NCBI RefSeq assembly: GCF_019399895.1
Contig: NC_091864.1
Coordinates: forward strand, 12,936,001 to 13,000,000
Length of the DNA: 64,000 bases
Direction: 5' to 3'
Source: Cardiocondyla obscurior
Taxonomy: Eukaryota > Arthropoda > Insecta > Hymenoptera > Formicidae
In this document: in pieces, positions 59,766 through 64,000 of the stretch
Position numbering within the stretch: position 1 is the first letter of the stretch
How the letters are laid out: every line of letters begins with the position of its first letter
Program-made: the position numbers and the translations under genes
The notes under the pieces: model-generated
Databases searched by the model: none
What the model was told of the DNA's origin: nothing
Seen by the model: only the letters and a program-made list of their open reading frames with translations

Positions 59766-60314
59766 CTAATGAGAATCAGATTCACTGGAATCTGAATCAC
59801 TTTCATCGTCGTTTATTTCTTTATTAGCAGGACATCTATTCGTATTTACAAAAAGCTCTTCGTCATCGCACGTAGCATAATTTGTTACTATTGAATGTCC
59901 ATTTCTCTTTGGATCCTCATCAAATTCTGACGGCCAATAATTCTGCTCACGATACCATTTTATGTGCTCCTGAAACCACATATTTATTAATGAAAAAGTG
60001 AACTTTTTAATGGTTACAAAATAATTAATATAATAATAAATTACCTTCGTGAGAATTTTAACAATCTCTCCTTTGACTTTTTTGCCTTCCGCAATTGGTT
60101 CGACAACGATATAGTCACCTCTCTTCACCCAAATATTTTGCCTAAATTTGGTGGGCATTGAGACGATATAATGTTCTCCCGATGGTGTGACAACTTCATG
60201 AAGATTGTGACCGCGAGCCTGGACAATTCGTACGATGCTTTGCGAATCCGTAGGAAGACTCATATCACCAAGCTCTTGAAAAACGTATTTACGCTTCGTT
60301 GCTACAGACGACAT
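59766..60314 (-). CDS. EIF1AD: Probable RNA-binding protein EIF1AD, two exons
   Basis: A small protein with an eIF1A-like S1/OB fold, found across eukaryotes; in mammals it is nuclear and linked to the stress response and pre-40S maturation. Exons in transcript order are 60045-60314 and 59766-59969, giving 157 residues. The OB domain reads IVRIVQARGHNLHEVVTPSG, then SMPTKFRQNIWVKRGDYIVV and KGEIVKILTK. After it comes the family-specific LxxxHIKWYREQNYWPSEF block, and the tail is acidic and Ser-rich (DDESDSDSSESDSH). The gene starts 147 bases downstream of the PolG1 stop on the same strand. Confidence 0.93.
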   Translation of the reverse strand: MSSVATKRKYVFQELGDMSLPTDSQSIVRIVQARGHNLHEVVTPSGEHYIVSMPTKFRQNIWVKRGDYIVVEPIAEGKKVKGEIVKILTKVIYYYINYFVTIKKFTFSLINMWFQEHIKWYREQNYWPSEFDEDPKRNGHSIVTNYATCDDEELFVNTNRCPANKEINDDESDSDSSESDSH

Positions 60315-60461
60315 TGTGATTCTTGAAACTAAATTAAAAATACATAACTTTTATTTTTTCCCTTTTATTAATTAATTTTATATCATAAAACAAATTATTT
60401 TTATTTTTAAAAATTACGATATAAAATTGTTTTTTTTTTTAAATTGTTCTTTGATTATCGT

Positions 60462-63400
60462 TTAAAGTTTTTTAACAGACTGTGGCGACTTTTCAACGGC
60501 GGAATTCGTATCTGATTTAACTTTGCAATTTTTCGCATTGTGCCAATAGCCTAACGAGCCGCTGGATTTTTCCAAAGCGGCCCAAATATCTAAACTCTCG
60601 CCAGGTGGTATCTCGTATTCGTTCTGCAAGCCGTGAGGATTCGATGGAGTTTTGCAATCGTGAGACGATTCTTTGCGAAGGACGGTATCAACTTCCACGG
60701 CGGCGAAGAACGCTACCGACATTGGTAAATCTCTCATGCCCAGTTTAGAAGCGCAGAACGACCTCGTTAACAAGTTGGTTACGTGCATAGCCAGCGCAGC
60801 GTTATATTTGTATCTGCTTGGAACCAGATATCTCACTTCATCGTGAAACGACAAGCAGAATCTGGCGTTATCTCTCATCAACCATCTCATGGAGACCAGC
60901 ATTAGATGAAGAAAATCTACCGCACCGCTCTGCACCACCCAATTAATTTTGGTGGGCAAAAACTTATCGTCATCGTTAGTATTGGTAATCTCCAAGGCGC
61001 GACTCAATCTAGCGTTAAGAAACGGCGTGACTGGGTGCTTACTGCCAGCAATTTGTTCCAGTCGGTTGAACATAGCTGATTCCGAGCCTCCTATCCACTC
61101 GCTCTTCTGAAAAATATCCTGCAACGGTTTGCCATGCAATTGTGCTATTCGATATGCCTGAGACAGAGTGTGAGGAATATTTTGCAAATCTTCGTTCATG
61201 AATTCAGTCTTCAAGCGAAATATCTTTTTACCCTTGGTAAGAGTAAACATCTTGCGTGATTTAGAAACGGCCTCGGCATCTGTCATAGACGGATTAAATT
61301 GCTTTAACAATCGTTCGGCAAATTTCTGGCCGGCGCCGTAGATGCGGGCATAGTTGATGACTTTGGCATGATCGCGCGAGATGCCGATGGCCTTGGCAGT
61401 AACACTGTGCATATCGGTGCCGTTGGACTTGGTACCGATGAGAGTCATCCAACCAAAAGGCGTTGCTCCGTGAATACGTTTGTAGTGTGCATCTCCGATG
61501 ATTGATGCAATCCACAGTTCTTGACTATCCACATCGGCGCCAACGATATTGTATCCTGGCGGTGCTTGTACCATGCATCTGAGCTCGGAACCAATTCGTT
61601 CGGCGTGTGCGTTTGACGCAGTCATCCATGTGCGCTCCACAGCGCGACGTGTCAAAGTACCTGAAACGATTACCTGAGGTATTATTGCGCCATAATGTGT
61701 ATGTCGTTTCATTTTCTTGATGCTGATGGGCAGAGAATACTCGTCTAGCCACACCACCAGCTGCGACATGATTCTGTCGCGATTGTTACGCCAATAGGAT
61801 AGCATGCGAGCAATTTTTAGAATTTCGGCAGCGCTGACGTCCAAGCTAGCGAGTACATTTTCAGAGAATTTGTTGAGAAAGTCTTTGGCAAGCGGATTAC
61901 CGACATTGTAGTTGGCACCATCTTTGTGCGGCAGCTTGAAAAAGTAGCAACAATTATCGAGATCAACGTTGCACCATACCCCGGTACCCTTGTATGTTTC
62001 GGTGTAAGGCTCGACTTGTTTCTCCTTAAATCGCCAAAATTCTGTTTTGTGAAGATCGTTTTGTACATCGATGCTTAAAGTATCCATCGCATCGTTGGAA
62101 ATGTCTCTAGATAAATTAAATGCTGGTAAAGGACATTGTGTTAAAAGATTCTTCAATGGGAGTTTAGTCTCAATGTTAGAATTGTCGTTATATGGCACTA
62201 GAATTCCCCAGCCATGATCTTTTATGTAATGCAATGGATATTTCTCCCATGTTAAATGCAAAAGCTTTGGAACCACTTGCATGGAAGTACTGATATTCTG
62301 TGCACCTGGTGCCCAGTCTTCGTCGCTTTCTTTAGGACAGAGCTTTCTGTACCATGCTGGATATCCCGGCATGTGCGGCATTCTAGCTGGTAATAAATGC
62401 CTCGTTTCCTCTAAATACGCAAATTCTTTTATCAAAGAATTTTCTTCTTCTTCTTCATCATTTGATAAATATTTAATATTTGACTCTTTAACGTTATCCG
62501 TTATATTTGTCTTTAAGTCAGTTTTTACTTTCGAAAGAGATACTTTACTTTTCATTTTAATTTTCTGTGTGCTCCAATCTTGATCCCACATCCACAAATC
62601 TTCCTTATACTTCTCAGCGTGCATGAGATGACAAACTGTATCGGCTCTCTTAGCGAGAGTAAGTTTCGTTTCATAGTTTAAATCATCGAATGTTGATTCT
62701 GATTCCTCTAAATATCTCTGCCAATTAGAATTTACCGGTAAGTACGCTGAGCCGAGTTCCAACATTCCGGCGAGAGTAACTGGATGAGGAAACCTCTGTG
62801 AAAAAAGCGGGAAGAGAATGCATAGTATATTATGTGTAGCAACTACATCGGAAGCGCAGTAAGACATTAACATATTAAAACTATTTTTAATATCTTCGAT
62901 AGTACCTTCAACAAATAAATCTCTTGCTTTTTTACTTATCTCATAGCCACAATACAATTTGTGTACTTCTGTTAAGCTGTTCAACGACGTGATTGCCTGC
63001 CAGTTCTCTTTCTCTGCATTTACTTTTTTAGACAATAATAGTGATCTTTGGTAGCTGTTAAGACCACTGACGCATATGTGTAATGACATGGTGTCAAGGA
63101 AACGAGTTCCTGTGCCATTTAACCAATACTGTTCCTTAATTCTACTTCTATCATATGATACATTATGACCTACAATAATCTTTGGTGTCTTTTGATGCTG
63201 AGTTAGTTTATATCCATGTTCTTTTTGGCTACTCTCCATAGGAACAAGCATACTTGGAGTGAATAAATGTGTATCAAATGTTTGATTGATATTTTGTGCT
63301 AAAGTATTTGACACCCAACCATACCAAGCTTTATTACTGACTGCAGTAGCTAGAGTAGGTAGAGGACCTTGTTTCATACAAACTTCAACATCAAAAATTA

Positions 63401-64000
63401 TACCCTCTTCTAATGGATAATCTACACTTTCTGTTGTACCATCTGGTGTATACCTGGTCCATCCTTCTTTAAAGAGCCACTGTGTTGGCATCTTGGGAAT
63501 GTCCTTAATAATATCATTTATAATTTTTAAATATGACTTAGTTTGTGCTTTCCCAATATTATAAAAATGATCCTCTATATCTTTTCCTTCCAGAGGTGGT
63601 AGTTTCAAGTTTACATCTGGTACTCTAGTTGCATCTTCTACATTTATACCATATGTACTTAAATTTTTTTTTATATTATTAACTTCTTCCTTAAGCAGAC
63701 AATCTTCTTTCTTATCTCTCTTGAACAATTGCTGGTGCAGCTCTTCAGACAACATTTGTATATTTATTTCATTAACTCTAACATTGTCTTTCTTTGAGTT
63801 TGAATCAATTCTATTTATTCTGTTTTTTAATTCCTGTAAATTTTGAGAATTATTCTGATGTAGCTGTAAATCTGATGGAGTTATTTGCACATTTACATCA
63901 TCAACTTTTATACTTTTAAATTTTGTATCTGAATTGGCATCTAGTTCTGTGACAGAATTCTTTAATGCTGACACATATTTTTTTGTAACCGACTTGTGGA
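60462..64000 (-). CDS. PolG1: DNA polymerase gamma catalytic subunit, 5' end beyond the window
   Basis: The mitochondrial replicase (tamas in fly), a family A polymerase with 3'-5' exonuclease. A single uninterrupted frame runs from the window edge to the TAA at 60462-60464, more than 1170 codons. No start codon is certain: the first visible codons continue upstream out of the window. Exonuclease motifs are present in order: FDVEV (Exo I, about residue 195 of the visible part), VGHNVSYDR (Exo II) and YCASDVVATH (Exo III). The polymerase motifs are A (GADVDSQELW, 61511-61545), B (RDHAKVINYARIYGAGQ, 61327-61377) and C with the catalytic HDEVR (60831-60845). All catalytic acids are kept. The N-terminal region before the exonuclease looks longer than usual, is Asn/Lys-rich and holds a weak internal duplication. 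The lack of introns in this stretch is notable. Confidence 0.96.
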   Translation of the reverse strand, partial: HKSVTKKYVSALKNSVTELDANSDTKFKSIKVDDVNVQITPSDLQLHQNNSQNLQELKNRINRIDSNSKKDNVRVNEINIQMLSEELHQQLFKRDKKEDCLLKEEVNNIKKNLSTYGINVEDATRVPDVNLKLPPLEGKDIEDHFYNIGKAQTKSYLKIINDIIKDIPKMPTQWLFKEGWTRYTPDGTTESVDYPLEEGIIFDVEVCMKQGPLPTLATAVSNKAWYGWVSNTLAQNINQTFDTHLFTPSMLVPMESSQKEHGYKLTQHQKTPKIIVGHNVSYDRSRIKEQYWLNGTGTRFLDTMSLHICVSGLNSYQRSLLLSKKVNAEKENWQAITSLNSLTEVHKLYCGYEISKKARDLFVEGTIEDIKNSFNMLMSYCASDVVATHNILCILFPLFSQRFPHPVTLAGMLELGSAYLPVNSNWQRYLEESESTFDDLNYETKLTLAKRADTVCHLMHAEKYKEDLWMWDQDWSTQKIKMKSKVSLSKVKTDLKTNITDNVKESNIKYLSNDEEEEENSLIKEFAYLEETRHLLPARMPHMPGYPAWYRKLCPKESDEDWAPGAQNISTSMQVVPKLLHLTWEKYPLHYIKDHGWGILVPYNDNSNIETKLPLKNLLTQCPLPAFNLSRDISNDAMDTLSIDVQNDLHKTEFWRFKEKQVEPYTETYKGTGVWCNVDLDNCCYFFKLPHKDGANYNVGNPLAKDFLNKFSENVLASLDVSAAEILKIARMLSYWRNNRDRIMSQLVVWLDEYSLPISIKKMKRHTHYGAIIPQVIVSGTLTRRAVERTWMTASNAHAERIGSELRCMVQAPPGYNIVGADVDSQELWIASIIGDAHYKRIHGATPFGWMTLIGTKSNGTDMHSVTAKAIGISRDHAKVINYARIYGAGQKFAERLLKQFNPSMTDAEAVSKSRKMFTLTKGKKIFRLKTEFMNEDLQNIPHTLSQAYRIAQLHGKPLQDIFQKSEWIGGSESAMFNRLEQIAGSKHPVTPFLNARLSRALEITNTNDDDKFLPTKINWVVQSGAVDFLHLMLVSMRWLMRDNARFCLSFHDEVRYLVPSRYKYNAALAMHVTNLLTRSFCASKLGMRDLPMSVAFFAAVEVDTVLRKESSHDCKTPSNPHGLQNEYEIPPGESLDIWAALEKSSGSLGYWHNAKNCKVKSDTNSAVEKSPQSVKKL

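Overview
This is a eukaryotic nuclear window, almost certainly from a holometabolous insect and most likely an aculeate hymenopteran such as an ant. Genes are split into short exons by introns with GT/AG ends. Exons are moderately GC-rich, AT-rich introns alternate with CpG-rich introns and promoters, and every recognised protein looks insect-like. The species call is inference; there is no direct marker for it.

Layout. (1) 702-3883 (+): Hip14/ZDHHC17 palmitoyltransferase in nine exons, followed by 3.9 kb without genes. (2) 7782-9392 (+): an unrecognised five-exon gene with a hydrophobic C-terminal half. (3) 10110-35292 (-): MOB2, a kinase-activator scaffold. Its four common coding exons lie in 2 kb, and at least three alternative first exons are spread over 24 kb, all ending in the same splice phase. 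A MITE-like foldback element and an unexplained plus-strand spliced exon pair lie in its introns. (4) 36311-38460 (+): RpL10Ab, head to head with the far MOB2 promoter, with a 5'TOP-like start and a convincing H/ACA snoRNA candidate in its third intron. (5) 41710-50082 (+): a receptor tyrosine phosphatase of the single-domain, fibronectin-III (R3, Ptp52F-like) type in 22 coding exons. (6) 50627-51295 (-): Dim1/TXNL4A, a U5 snRNP protein. (7) 51794-54580 (-): CCDC93 of the CCC endosomal complex. (8) 55238-58226 (-): a rhodopsin-family neuropeptide receptor, best read as the CAPA receptor, with QRY where E/DRY is expected. (9) 59766-60314 (-): EIF1AD. (10) 60462 to beyond the window end (-): the mitochondrial DNA polymerase gamma catalytic subunit, uninterrupted for more than 1170 codons.

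The genes are not an operon or pathway; they are independent housekeeping, signalling and neural genes. Dim1, CCDC93, the receptor, EIF1AD and PolG1 run in one direction from 50.6 kb to the right edge. Exon models were joined by hand from GT/AG sites. For Hip14, RpL10Ab, the phosphatase, MOB2, Dim1, CCDC93 and EIF1AD the summed exon lengths divide by three and reading phase is kept across every junction, which supports the boundaries. No prokaryotic feature, CRISPR array or viral element was seen. The most unusual signals are the intronic H/ACA RNA, the QRY receptor, the unidentified gene at 7.8-9.4 kb, the plus-strand exons at 16.3-16.8 kb and a possible internal promoter in the phosphatase gene.
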